From assembly GCA_001574975.1 (NCBI GenBank), contig KQ965737.1, forward strand, positions 76,760 to 140,759: DNA of 64,000 bases, given 5' to 3'. Every line of letters starts with the position of its first letter. The first letter of the stretch is position 1. The notes under the pieces are model-generated. The model was not told where the DNA came from. It did not search any database and was given only the letters and a program-made list of their open reading frames with translations. The translations under genes and the position numbers were made by a program. Source of the stretch: Gonapodya prolifera JEL478. Its lineage: Eukaryota; Monoblepharomycota; Monoblepharidomycetes; Monoblepharidales; Gonapodyaceae. Below are positions 11,101 to 22,416 of the stretch, piece by piece.

Positions 11101-13339
11101 ATGCCGCTCCTCGCCATCCTCACTCGTCCGATAATCCTCGCCTCCCTCGCAACCGTTTGCTCGTGTACTACCTCCTGTACCTCGTCGACGCCTTCCTGCG
11201 CTCCCTGATCGGGTCCATCCCTGGCTCAGCACTCGATGTCGCCTGTCCCCCGATGATGGTGGAGTTTGGCCTCGGGGCGGGGGTATCAATGGCAGACATG
11301 AGAGATTCGGGAGTATCGTGAGGTGGGTGTGGTCAGAACCTGTGGGATTATAATAGCGAAGTGATGTTTTTTACACCTGTCGCCGTCTGAAGAATGGACT
11401 CGAAGACCGTTTCGATCGTGGACCCCACGCTAGCGCAAAAGGTACGTAGCCTAACTGGCGCGATGCTTCCCGGAATTCCATTCACCGTCCATCCCTCAGC
11501 TCCTCCGGGTCGATGACATCAGGAAAGCTCGGTTCTACCAGGACATCAAAATCGAACTAGAGGTGCAGTTGCCTTTCACTTCCCCATGCGCAGTACCACC
11601 ACCGACACTCTCCACCCTTGCCCCATTGAAAGGGCCCCAACGGCTTCCTAACTATCCGCGATAACGTGTACCACCGCAAAACCCGACTTGCGATGTCACC
11701 AGCTTTCTCGATTCGGTTCTTGGCGGGACTGGACGACCAGATGGGTGAGGTCTGGAAAGTCTTGGAGAACAAGCTCAAGGGCGAGGCACGTGGGACACAG
11801 GGGTACGCAACGGCGGACTTGGTGGAGTTGTTTGCTTTGAGTTTCCAAAGAACTTGAATCATCATTTTGGTCCAAAGACATCTTTGTTGTATGGTTTTAG
11901 GCGGTTGCTCTTGACGTAATCTCCTCCGCAGCGTTTGGCGAATCCCTTGACGTAATCCGCCTCGGGATCACTCCGTCCGCTCAGCCGCAACTTGGAACAC
12001 CGTCATTTCTGTGTTTCAATCTATCATGCCATTCAACGTGTACACTATTCTGTGGTGCAAGAATACGCTCGAAGTGCAGTGGAACCATCTGACCGCATTG
12101 CGAAGGTGAGACAGGCGGCACTGGACAGGGGTGATAAGGTACCACGGGACATTCTTTACATTATGATGGAACTTGCGGCAAAAGGGGTGCTTGAACCTGT
12201 CGAACATCGAGACAACAGTCTCCTGTTTATGGGGGCAGGGTCTGAGACGTCAGGTATTTCGCAGTACCAACATTATCTCACTCTTTGATTTTGGTCGCAA
12301 ACACCAACAACCTCTTGTAGCAAGTACTATGTCGTTGGCGATCTATTTACTCATCTCTCACCCAGACTGTTTGACCCGCCTACGCTCAGAACTGTCGCAA
12401 GCCACTTCTTCCTCCTCGCAGCCTGGCCTTCTGACTCTTGCAGATGTAAAGTCTCTCCCATACCTCAACGCCGTTATAAAAGAAACCTTGAGGTGGAGAC
12501 CTGTCGCAACCAGGGTGATGCGAGAAATGGACGTGACCACCATCACCCGCGCTGTGGGTGCAGACGGCGTGGAAAGACAATACCACATTCCCGAGGGTAC
12601 TGTCGCAGAGATTTCCATTTATGCCTTGCACAGACGCCCGAAGAGTAAGTTATCTTGCGTTTTCAACACTCCATTGCACTTTGCATCACTGTTTATTCCA
12701 ATAGTATGGCTTCCGGTGTCTGAGTTTGGCCTGAGTGCTGGCTTGAGACCAACGCGGAAGATGACGAGGCCTGGGGTGTTGATTGCATCATCAACGGCCG
12801 AGTTAACGGGAAGAGAGAGTGTGGACCAAGCAAGGTTAACCTGAATGCGTTCATGCCATTTACGGCCCTAAAACGGTGTCAGGAGTGAGGTTATTTTGAT
12901 TTCCGCGTGAAGCGCGGAGCAAAATTTTAGGCCTATTTTGCAACCAAATAATTTTGATTTCTAGTATCGGTGCGCAGCTTGGGATCAAGAGACGTGTATT
13001 CACCAAACAAGACGTGAAATGAACATGGATTGGACCAAGATATTGTCGTACAGTGTAAAAATAGACTAAAATGATTGTTAAAAGTTCCACCATGGTGGGG
13101 ACAGTCTTGGTTTTGCAGAAATGCACGATATGTCTGGTTTTGACTGCAACTATCCCATCAATATTCATTTCTATCCAAACACACCACATTCCATGAAACT
13201 ACAAACAAAGGGCTTTGTGTCTCTGCAATAATCTTATAGACTAGTTTTGTGACTAACGTCATCCCCTGTGCCAGTTGTCACTTGCCGCCCCACTTATAAT
13301 TCCAAAGATACATTTCCTCCAAGAGAAGTAATTTTTCAC

Positions 13340-16300
13340 ATCTTACACAGCTTCATTTCTTTGCAAGCTTGAAATATGTAACTCTTTTAAAGCAAGATAT
13401 ACTTTTTTGTATTCTTCTTGTGAAATGGGGCCAAGCTCTGCTGAACGAGGTTCTGAACTCAAGAGATTTGTGGCAATCAGCACCCCATTCTTGCAAAGAG
13501 TCCTCTTTTGAGATCCAGGACAATAAAAGTGTTTGCATATCTTGCATTTTCTGCAGTTTGTGGGATCTTGGAATAAGTAGCACTTCTCTTTTCCACCAGT
13601 TCCATCACATTATTGCTCCCCACAACTCCTGCATGGTAAAATAAATCCTTGCAATGTTATGGAGTTTGATGTTGGCTTTGGTTTAGGTATTGGAGGTTTA
13701 AGAGAACCAACAACTGCAAGGGGGACAGGGGAGACAGCAATAAGATTCACCAATTTGGATAAATGACTTGAGTCAACAGAATCTTCAGCTGAAGATGGAA
13801 GAACACCATCTGTTGGCAATGTACTACTGATAGAAAGCCCTTCATTTTCAGAAAGGCCAGTATTACTGGGAATTATTCCAGTAAATGGCTCAGCAATGCT
13901 TGCATGAAGGTCATCCAGTATAGGAGACATAGACTGGCTGCTTTCAAAAATACCAGAGATTCTACTTGAAGGATCAGTACTTTGGATGGAAAGTCCTTCT
14001 GATACAGAAGCAGCTAAAGAGATTGCAAATGACTCAGGGGTGTTGCCTTGTTGAACAGCATCAACTTCAAGAACCTCTGAAATGTTCTCATTATCATCAA
14101 CTAAAGCTCTGAAGTCAGAGTCAGCAGGAACCTCATCTGCAGTCCATCTTAATGGAGATTTCTGAAGTGCCCCAAGATAATCAATATTAGCAACATCTGT
14201 TGCAAAATGCCTCCTGTTAAATTCAATATCTTGGGCATCTTTACCAAGCACCATTTCACGTTTTCTTGCTTACTGTGCATGATATTGTCGTAGGTGGTCT
14301 GCAGCCTTTCTAAAAATTGTGGTGCCATTAGGTGCCCACTTTGGGCCTAATGTACCCATACTCCAGTTTTTTGCAAACTCAGACCAGTGTACAGTTGCTG
14401 TACTCTTGCCAGTTTTGGAACTTTGTGATGCAAGCTTTGTAAGCTGCTTTCTCTTCCCATGTGGCCACTGGAGTAAATGGAATTCTAGATTTTTGTGCAA
14501 CTGCCAGTGCCTTGGCTTGTGGAGCCCATGTTCTTGGATAAATCCAAGGCAGTAAAATTTTCTGCAGTTATGGAAAGGAGTTTGAACTGGTGCTATAATG
14601 AAGGGCTCATCTGTTGTTTGCACATCTGATGTATTAATCCACCATTGGTGGAGAGGGGTGCAATATAAAATTTTGGTGTTGTTATGAATACTGTCAAACA
14701 GAAACAGTTCATAGTGTCCAACATTGGGAACCCATCATAAACCCTTGGACTATGGTTTATGTTAAACTGATACATCATTGCAAGAAGAAATGCAGCTGCA
14801 GATTCTGGACCTAAATTCATGTTTGTCAGGTTGGAGAGCTGGACATGCCACCCTTCAGCTGCATTGGTGCCTTGACTGCAGCAATAGAGAGCCAAGCCAT
14901 GCTTATCATATCCAATACAGGTGTAAAGCTGGATTCCTTCAGGATCTGATAAATATCCCCTTCTTGCTTCATCTAATATGTTTGCTGCAACTTTTCTTGC
15001 ATTTTCATCAAACAAAGGTTTTTGGTTGTTGGGTCAATTTTATCTTGAAAGGAAGAGAAGGCTTGAGAGAGTCTGGACACCATAATTGGTGGTTGTGGGG
15101 CAACTCTTGGAACTCTCTTTCAAAGATAATCTGAGGATGCTGGGGAGCTGTTGTATTGAAATTTTCCTTGAGGACTAGTTTGCTACACAACCTAGGTGAG
15201 CTGCACGAGCCTGTAATCTGCAGGAACATGTATATATGATCAGATGTACATAGCAAGACGTAATGTGCATAGAACTCACCTGCAGGAACGTGATGCCAAA
15301 CTTAGGGCACGTCCTGCAGGTGTGCACATCTAACCTGCGGCCACAGTAGTGGCACAGCAGCTAATACCCAACACTCATACTACACTATATACTCCACGTT
15401 AGTGGATGTCAGTGTGACATAGTTCAACCTTTGCCTTGATTTTAGGGTCCCAAACAAAGTATGCATCTTTGAAGCAAAGAACAAAGGCATAATAGTAATC
15501 ATGATTCTTTTACAATCCCAGCCTGTGCATAATATGTAGGGCATCTGACAGGGTAAGGCTCTTTCCATAATAAACTGGCTCTTGAATACTTTCAAAAGTA
15601 CTATCCATTTGAATATCCCCATTCTGAGAACTCTGCACCACAATGTCATCTGAAACCAGTGGTACTTGGACATCTACTGCCCTAACTAGTGTCCTTTTGT
15701 CTACAAGTAAGAGGAAGGGAACACCTTGATGTGATTCAAATTCACCCAGAGTAGCTCTGTTTTCAAGTGCATATGGAGCTTTAACACTAGGTGCAAGAAC
15801 TTCATCCACTTTGATTACAGCTCTTTGACCAGTGACATGGTACTTGGCACTTTCTATCCATTTTGGGGGAGCTTGTTTGTCTATAGGTTCTGAGCCCACT
15901 GTGTGTACAGTTCCTTGGCTGCAACAATTCTGCCAAAAGTCCCAGCACTTGTGATAAACTCAACTTTTGATCCCACTATCATTAAATCTGGCCTCTGGCC
16001 TAAAGTTTCATGGATATTAAGTACAGGAATATCCCAAGCAATCCTATATACATCAAGAGAGCTGGAAACATCACAAGCTGCATAATTTCTCATTTCAATT
16101 GAAAGACCTTTCAGAACTGTGCTGGACCATAGAGAATTTGTCCAAAGAGTTGCACTCTTATCCAGATGAGCATTTAGGACACTTTTAACAAGGTCTTCTA
16201 AGCTGGCATTTGCACATTGGGAGAGACCCCTCTTGAAGCAGAAGCTACCAATATGTAAGAGAGAACTTCTGTCACACTGACATCCACTAACGTGGAATAT

Positions 16301-17400
16301 AGAGAGTAGTATAAGTGTTGGGTATTAGCTGCTGTGCCACTACTGTGGTCACGAGATTAGATGTGTGCACCTGCAGGATGCACCCAAAGTTTGGGGTTGC
16401 GTTCCTGCAGGTAAGTTCCATGTCTAAACCAACTCATTATGTACTTTAATGATATAAACGTGTTCCTGCAGATTACAGGCTTGTGCAGCTCACCTAGGTT
16501 GTGTAGCAATTCAGGCTGCTTTGAGCTGGAGCATTTGCATTCAATTTGGAAGATTCAGTTCCTGAGTTCAGAAATAAAGAGCCATCTGAATTACTTTGGG
16601 CTGCTGATAAAAGGTTATCTAAACCACTTTGAGCTTCCAACTGCAGTTGCAAAGAGTAATCTGCTACCAAACTTCCAGATAAAAGGTTTTGATCATCAAA
16701 GTTTGCTTCAGAGCTGCTTATAGTTGATATGGTATTTTGCAAAGAATCTTTAGGAGCTAAACCAGCTTAAACAGCATTTTTGGGAGCTATATTGGCTGGC
16801 ATAGAGCTCCTTCCATTTAAGCTTGACTGTAAAGAGCTTTCCCTTATGGTATCAGTGACCACAGAGGTTTCTGGAGATGTATTCTCTCTGATTGATTGAT
16901 TTCAGCTGAGAAAAGCTGTTTTTTCAAAGTATAAACATGTTCATGTAAAATGTGAGATGGTGGTGTCTGGGATCAATGTCTTCCATCATAATATCATCAT
17001 TCTGGTGGAAGCTTGGATTAACAGTGATATAATTGTTCTGGTGCCCATCCATTTGCACATGAGAGTTAGCTTTCTGCATTCTGTTATTAATAGCAACAGC
17101 TTGTGAAGAGCTCTGCAGCAAAGTATAATCTAGTGGACATAATAGTCTGTTAAACTTCTTTGCTCATACAAACTATGGACACATCATGGTGGACTTACTT
17201 GGAGAGGCAGTACCTGGCACAGGCTCCTCAGAACTCTCAGAAAGAGGATGGGAGATTGTTTGGCTGAACAATGGAATGTCTGCTTCCCCTTCAAGTTCTT
17301 CTGTCAGAACATCAATATCAGCCCAATCATTGTTTCTGTCATCAATCTCCATATCAGATATGACCCCCAGCCACACTGGCATCCACAGTTAGTTTTGGTT
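13340..17400 (-). pseudogene. 3'-5' exonuclease-type multidomain gene (element-borne)
   Basis: Read on the minus strand the pieces follow the order of a family amplified in mushroom-forming fungi. An acidic N-terminal part (17.4-16.5 kb) is followed by a DnaQ/WRN-like 3'-5' exonuclease (SLEDLVKSVLNAHLDK, then MRNYAACDVSSSLDVYRIAW at 16.1 kb). Next comes a central domain with ILDEARRGYLSDPEGIQLY and the motif QGTNAAEG (14.9 kb). An end domain follows with TTIFRKAADHLRQYHAQ (14.3 kb), and last a Cys-rich zinc-binding segment (CRKCKICKHFYCPGSQKRTLC) near 13.5 kb. Frames change between blocks and in-frame stops occur, so the gene is probably dead or very intron-rich. Function is unknown; the nuclease fold and copy number of the family suggest a role in mobile DNA. 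Confidence 0.5.
15180..16506. repeat. Long inverted repeats flanking the exonuclease segment
   Basis: The left arm (about 15180-15422) and right arm (about 16264-16506) are inverted copies of roughly 240 bp and about 80 percent identity by eye. Both start with TTGCTACACAACCTAGGTGA and end with CCACGTTAGTGGATGTCAGT. Repeated CTGCAGG motifs occur in each arm. The 840 bp between them encode the exonuclease domain. This looks like a nested long-TIR element or a fold-back structure. Confidence 0.7.
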
Positions 17401-18711
17401 GTAAGTGAGAGAGAATGGATGACTTTGCGCCCAATAAGTCAGACTTCTTCATTCCAATTGATTTAGCCTTCATGGCTTTTGAAAATTTACTTTTCCTTCC
17501 CTGACCACAACCAGCACCCCCCTTTCCACTACTTGATTTGTGCTACCACGTTTTGGTCCACGCTTCATGTTGATGTAGAGTGCGCAAAATGCGCAAAATG
17601 TGTTTCCAGATATTAAGTAAAGAGGGAGTACACAAATGTGAATGCAAGTGCAGGCTAAGGAGTAATTGTTCAGAGAGTTGCACGTCAAGAAACCACAGCA
17701 TTCACTGAAAATCACTCAACCTTTGCAGTTATCACAGTAAAGCAATGCAAAACGTTAAGAATTCACGTTAGAGAGACACCGTTCTTCCTTTTTGTGGTGA
17801 TAGGTAGTGTCGTGATTGCAACCCCGCGTTTTCAATTTTGTGAACTACGACCAAGATAAAATTCACAGCGATGCGAGATGAAACTGATTTGATCTTGTAT
17901 ACGAAATTTCATGGGTATTCGGCAACAGGGAGATGAAATATTGATGAAAAAGAATCGTAAACAATTGAAACATCTTGAGGAAACAGCCGAGCACGTATTA
18001 CAACACTTACCAGCAATTCTCCCACAAAGCACGATATCTACGTCTCGAGTTTTCACCGAAAAGTCGTCAGTTTTCGTCTTCCGCGGCAGCAGGTGGTGTT
18101 CACAGATATGAACTCCACGACTAGAAGAACCACAAGCGCGACACCAGTGCGGCTCAGGGGGATCAAAGATGGTACTTTCGAGAGTCTGTATTTCAAATTT
18201 CAGAGGGATTGGGTGAGCGGTTGTGGAGAAAATAATATTTGACGGGGAAAATTAACCCCACTAANCCCCCCCCCCCCCCCCCCCGGCCCTGCTAACCGCA
18301 CTGAGCCCCCGCCCTCCTGACATAGCCATACAGCCCCATTCTGCAGGGTCAAGGGACTGCATGGCGAAGGTAAACGAAAGCTTGTTTGTGGAATCAGGAA
18401 TTCAATTTTCTATTTTTTTTTTGCCGTAATTGTCTTGCGGCTGCTAGCAGAACTTCGCAATGAATGGTATGTGAACTGTTCGTGTGTCTAATTGTACGAC
18501 AATGTGATCAATCCGCTGTCAAGAAATGCGCCTTTCCTTTGGGCGGCTAGTCCACCACTTCGACATTGAGCCATTGTACGATATATCAGTACCTGTTCCG
18601 GGAACTGATGACATAACCTTGAAACCGCCGCCGTTTCCCGTGAAACTTACTCCACGAGAAGCATTATGTGGTTGGGTAATTGGGGATATATGCAGCAACT
18701 GCAGTCTTTAG

Positions 18712-19308
18712 GTTAAGGCACGAGCTCACTTTATGTTTGCCATGTCATTGTGCAATCCGATCATTGAACTTCAAAAGTTTGCAACAGAAATTTTTGCGTG
18801 TTAGCTGAGATTGCATCCCAAAATCAGGCGCTTGGTCCGCCGTACTACTGCGGATCGACCGCCGTGACGCAAGACGTCGAGACGTCGAGACGTCGGATCA
18901 GAGGCACGACGACGTGCTTTCTAATTGGGGCTTCTTCGGCGAGTTGAGTTGCCATTTCAACGCTTGCCTTTGGCCACGTTCACCCACTTCTAGTCCTACA
19001 AGTCGACAACGGCTTCAAAATGGCAACGCGTAACGTATTGAGGATGAAGCTGTTGCACATATGAAATCGAATGCGAGTTTCTCAATCCAATGAAAGTATG
19101 AGTGCATTCCATTCCTGGAGGATATGTTTATTCTTCGGTGAAACTTCGAGTGGTGCAGCAGAGAGTCAAGGAATGAGATGACAGTGAATAGAATCGTTGG
19201 ATCAAAATATTCCAGTGTTGGCGTGGGTGACGATCCCAAATTGCGAATCTCAGCAACCACAGTTGCTGGTACAAAACGTTTACAAGTCACTTTGTCGTCA
19301 TCCAATCC
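18712..19308. other. Intergenic between P450 and XRCC3
   Basis: No gene is supported. A short direct repeat GACGTCGAGACGTCG lies near 18870. XRCC3 regulatory sequence presumably lies here; no specific site was recognised. Confidence 0.4.
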
Positions 19309-20808
19309 ATGTCCCGTCGGATCATCCCGCTTTCCGACGTGGATCTGCCCCCCCGACTGAGAGCGAAGCTCCTCGCCGTTCAGCTGGGAAAGACCGAATC
19401 AAACTCCACAGGTGAATCACCACGATCGCTCCCATTCCGGGCCCCACACCTTCAAAGTCCCCGTTTTCCCACTAGACTCGGCATCGAGCGACTCCACCAC
19501 CGCAAACACCCTCGTCTCCCTCCCACCTTCGGACATCGCCCGGCGATTCCAGCTTTCGGTCGGGGACACCGAATCGCTTATTCTGGCCTGCTCCGCCGCT
19601 ATCTACACCCGCCCCTCTGCCACCGCGCTGCGCCTCATGGCACCCAAATCGTCCTTCCCGCGATTCATCACCACGGGGTGCCCCATCCTCGACTCGGCAT
19701 TGCCCGCAGGCCGGGGCGTGCCCACGGGCTCCGTCACGGAGCTGTACGGCGAGGCTGGGACGGCCAAGTCTATGCTATCGATGCAGCTGTGTGCGGCGGT
19801 GCAGCTGCCCGTGGACCGTGGGGGCTTGGACGGTGGTGCGTGACAGTTATCCGGATAACGAGCAAGGGGAACGACAGTGGTTCGTAACGTGTTTCGCAAA
19901 TGTCGCCAGCGGCAATTTACTTCACCACGTCAAAGTACTTCCCAGCTGAGTTGTTGATGGCTATATCGAGGCGGCTCTTGGGAGAGAACTGTCGAGATCC
20001 TGCCACACCACTTTATCGTCCTGGTGGACAGGCGAGGAGGGAAGGCACCGCCGACATGTCTCCCGCGATAACTTCCTCCGAGACTACTTCTCCCGCTGTC
20101 CCACATACGGCTGGATCCAACGTTTTCGTCCAAACTCTGGAGGACGACGACCACACAGTTGCTCACCTCACACACCTCCTGCCGTCCCTCGTCCGAAACG
20201 CCCCCAAGCCCGTACGCCTTATTGTGGTAGACTCGATCGCCACGCATTTTCGGGAAGATGGCGCGGGCCGAGGTGCCGGCGGTGGCAGGGGGAACCCCTC
20301 TCGCGTGCAGGACTTGTACGAGTGCGCCAGATCGCTCAAATGTGTTGCAGAATCTGGATTCTCACCTCACGGGCCTGTCGGGATGTCACGTAGGTCCGAC
20401 TTACGTCGCGGAGCGGCCCCCCCACCAGCCATTGACCCCGGCATCGCCGTGGTGGTGGTCAACCAGGTTACAGCGCGAATGTCAGACATTAAAAGCTCTG
20501 GAGAGCCATTGGGAGACCTCACTGGGGGTGAGGGCCTCGACGCTCGCGACGGTGACGCCACGATGCCGTGCCTGGGCCCAGCATGGTCCAATATGGTGAA
20601 CACGAGGATGCGAATGAGCAAGAAAGCGGCTGTGGTGATGGACAATGGCGCGCATGTGGCGGGCGGGGACGCTAAAACGGGCGGTGAAGTAGGTTTGCGG
20701 ACGTTTCAGGAGCGATGTCTGGGTATTGAGTTCTCGTCGTGCGCCGGACGAACGGCTGAGGTGAGCTTTACCGTTGGCGCCGACGGTCTTACAGGACGAA
20801 GTACGTAG
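19309..20808 (+). CDS. XRCC3: RAD51 paralogue XRCC3
   Basis: Nuclear homologous-recombination protein that acts with RAD51 in strand-break repair. Three exons (19309-19411, 19476-19835, 19910-20808) give 453 residues, with 64- and 74-bp introns in phase 1. Residues about 50-80 form a helix-hairpin-helix region (SLPPSDIARRFQLSVGD). The core begins with FITTGCPILDSALPAG and TGSVTELYGEAGTAKSML. The Walker A reads GEAGTAKS: the glycine normally before the lysine is alanine. Walker B is VRLIVVDSIA, followed by VVVVNQVTARM, the RecA-family L2-side strand. The protein ends in FTVGADGLTGRST, like other XRCC3 tails. Gly/Arg-rich inserts follow the Walker B strand. The 3' end faces the first IRG-like gene 260 bp away. 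Confidence 0.85.
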
Positions 20809-21068
20809 TCTTGAAGAGTATAATTGATTGACATACGGTATTTTGTACATATGCATCTATATCGCCAATGTGGGATATGCGGATTGGTTCATTGGATAAA
20901 ACACATGTTCCAAGACCGACAGCAGGGGAACAAGAGGAACGCCGATCCGTTGGGCCGGGATACAAGGTATCGTCGATTAGATGGCTGTTTCGGGCAACGG
21001 GAGTCTCCCAAAATTTTTATTGTGTGTTGCTCGATGGTGTAATTACGAACTAACGCTGTTCAGGAGAG

Positions 21069-22271
21069 CTACGCAGATCTCGTCACGATACCGTTTTCCT
21101 CCGCGCCATCAACACCTTGGTCATTAATATCAGACAGATTGACAGTTCCGCGTTTTTCCAGCTGTTCCTTAATTGTCTCGGAAAGATCATTCTCATCCAT
21201 CCCATCGTAGTTTCTGTCCCATGGGCGCTTAGCTTGGATGCTTTGCATCCTGTATCGTGGATGAGTCAGATTATATTAGAGTGGCTTGGCATTGTCATGC
21301 AACTTACCAATGCGTCGAAACGACAAAACAACCCAATGAGTGGGAAGCACCATAGCCAAGATCTTCCCTAACTGTGGGCGAAATTAAACGTGGAAAGCAA
21401 AAAAAGCTCGCAAGGCAATACTAACGGTTACCATTAGTTTTGTCCTTGAGACGTTGCTTTGCCACTTCAAGTGAGCAATTTTCGTCGTACATGAGGGACT
21501 CCACATCAACGTCAGCTTTTGTTCGAACCAACATGAAGGGGACATCGCATTTGATAAGCTCCTTGACCACATCGCATTCGATTTTTTGTAACCTGGGTTT
21601 GGTAGTGATTGTGGACAACGACCGTTTGGAAGACTTGCAACTGATTCTCACCGCGTAGCGGAAACCACAATAACAAGATCAAAAGCATACAAGCACCATC
21701 GTGCAAAATAGCCGTCTGCAGCCTCCCCTAGTGTGCCAGCACCTGGTATATCGAACAACCAAAACATTTCTGAGACTTTGTATGTTCTCGTGTGGGTATG
21801 TGAGCTTGAAGGTGTTCGGTGAAGAGCATAAAAGGTGGCTCCCAACTCACTGTGCATCTTTTGTGCATTCGACAACGTCCACTGGCGGTAGAATTTCGAT
21901 ATCCGGATTCAGGAACCTCCATTGACAACATGCTTACCCATCAAAACTGTAACTCAAGGGTAGTGTTGTTTCACCCACCCTTTGATGAGAGAGCTTTTGC
22001 CAACGCCCGCAGGTCCACATACCACGGCATTCCACTTGTCCTTGTCAATGCCAAGTTTCTTTCTGGCCTCCCCCATAAGAGCTTCCGAATTCTTCCCATA
22101 TAACTGTTGAACCCTTTCCGAAACGGAGTGGGGTTCTGCGGGTTTTTTGAGAACAACGACCACCCATAGTTTTACAATTCCTTGCCAGTACTCCCAAGTG
22201 TCACGCTTGAACCTCTCAAACGCCAACTGAGACGGCGTGAATCGGCTTATCTTTGAGCTTTTTTGTCCCAT
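21069..22271 (-). CDS. IRG-like (immunity-related type) GTPase 1
   Basis: GTPase of 305 residues in six exons (22271-21979, 21916-21851, 21804-21652, 21592-21432, 21371-21308, 21249-21069); total length and phases check exactly. G1 is GPAGVGKSS, G3 is DIPGAG, G4 is TKAD. VIVVSATR after G3 and the spacing match the animal IRG (p47) GTPases, which act on pathogen vacuoles and internal membranes. The protein starts MGQKSSK, a good N-myristoylation signal (Gly2, Ser6), as in several mouse IRGs, so a membrane location is likely. It is about 100 residues shorter than mouse IRGs and lacks most of their C-terminal helical domain. An acidic tail follows the motif STHW. It shares intron phases 2,2,2,1,2 with the divergent neighbour. 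Fungal function unknown. Confidence 0.75.
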
Positions 22272-22416
22272 GGAAGTTCAGTCACGTTTGTGGTGGGGTG
22301 GGGGAAGGGGGCACTTTTGAGGGTCGTTGTGGCGCGGTATGGGGTGAGGCAGCTAAGGGTGGCCTAGCGGTGATAAGACACTACTGTTTCGCCGGATTCA
22401 TTCCTGTTTTTTTCTA
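22272..22416. promoter_or_regulatory. Shared 145-bp divergent promoter region
   Basis: The two IRG-like genes start 145 bp apart in opposite directions, so this interval must hold both promoters and 5' leaders. It includes a GTGGGGTGGGGGAAGGGGG purine-rich run and a T run before the second ATG. No known operator was recognised. Confidence 0.5.

Larger units (their letters stand above)
12868..18346. mobile_element. AT-rich element inserted in P450
   Basis: The block is clearly richer in A and T than its flanks and separates two halves of one P450 exon set. Near each end the sequence TGTCAGGAG occurs in inverted orientation (about 12864-12890 and 18311-18337), suggesting imperfect terminal repeats of about 28 bp. 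The element carries a minus-strand exonuclease-type gene. An ambiguous base followed by 19 Cs (18265-18284) lies near the right end, so that border is not secure. No clean target-site duplication could be read. A DNA transposon is the simplest view; the superfamily is not recognised. Confidence 0.55.
11101..18711 (+). pseudogene. Cytochrome P450 split by a 5.5-kb insertion
   Basis: This is a membrane-anchored P450 monooxygenase in many short exons. An N-terminal hydrophobic anchor (MPLLAILTRPIILASLA, then LLVYYLLYLVDAFL in a shifted frame) is followed by KARFYQDIKIELE, then HRKTRLAMSPAFS. The I-helix oxygen motif is GAGSETS and the K-helix has ETLR (ExxR). The left part ends in FMPFTA at 12867. 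The right part resumes at 18347, after a CTGCAG acceptor, with GSRDCMAK, which supplies the heme-ligand Cys (F-x-x-G-x-R-x-C). Two further exons (18451-18466, 18524-18711) join in phase and end in a normal P450 tail (ITLKPPPFPVKLTPRE). The insertion removes the expected donor. The region between LDVISSAAFGE and the next exon is also poorly resolved. Everything outside the insertion reads as a recently functional gene. Confidence 0.7.

Noticed and set aside
18266-18284. Run of 19 Cs as a biological feature
   Set aside because: It follows an ambiguous base and is most simply a low-quality homopolymer in the assembly.
22351-22410. tRNA-like stretch between the GTPase genes
   Set aside because: TGGCCTAGCGG resembles an A box, GGATTCATTCC a B box, and a T run follows, but the boxes are only about 27 bp apart and no cloverleaf can be drawn.
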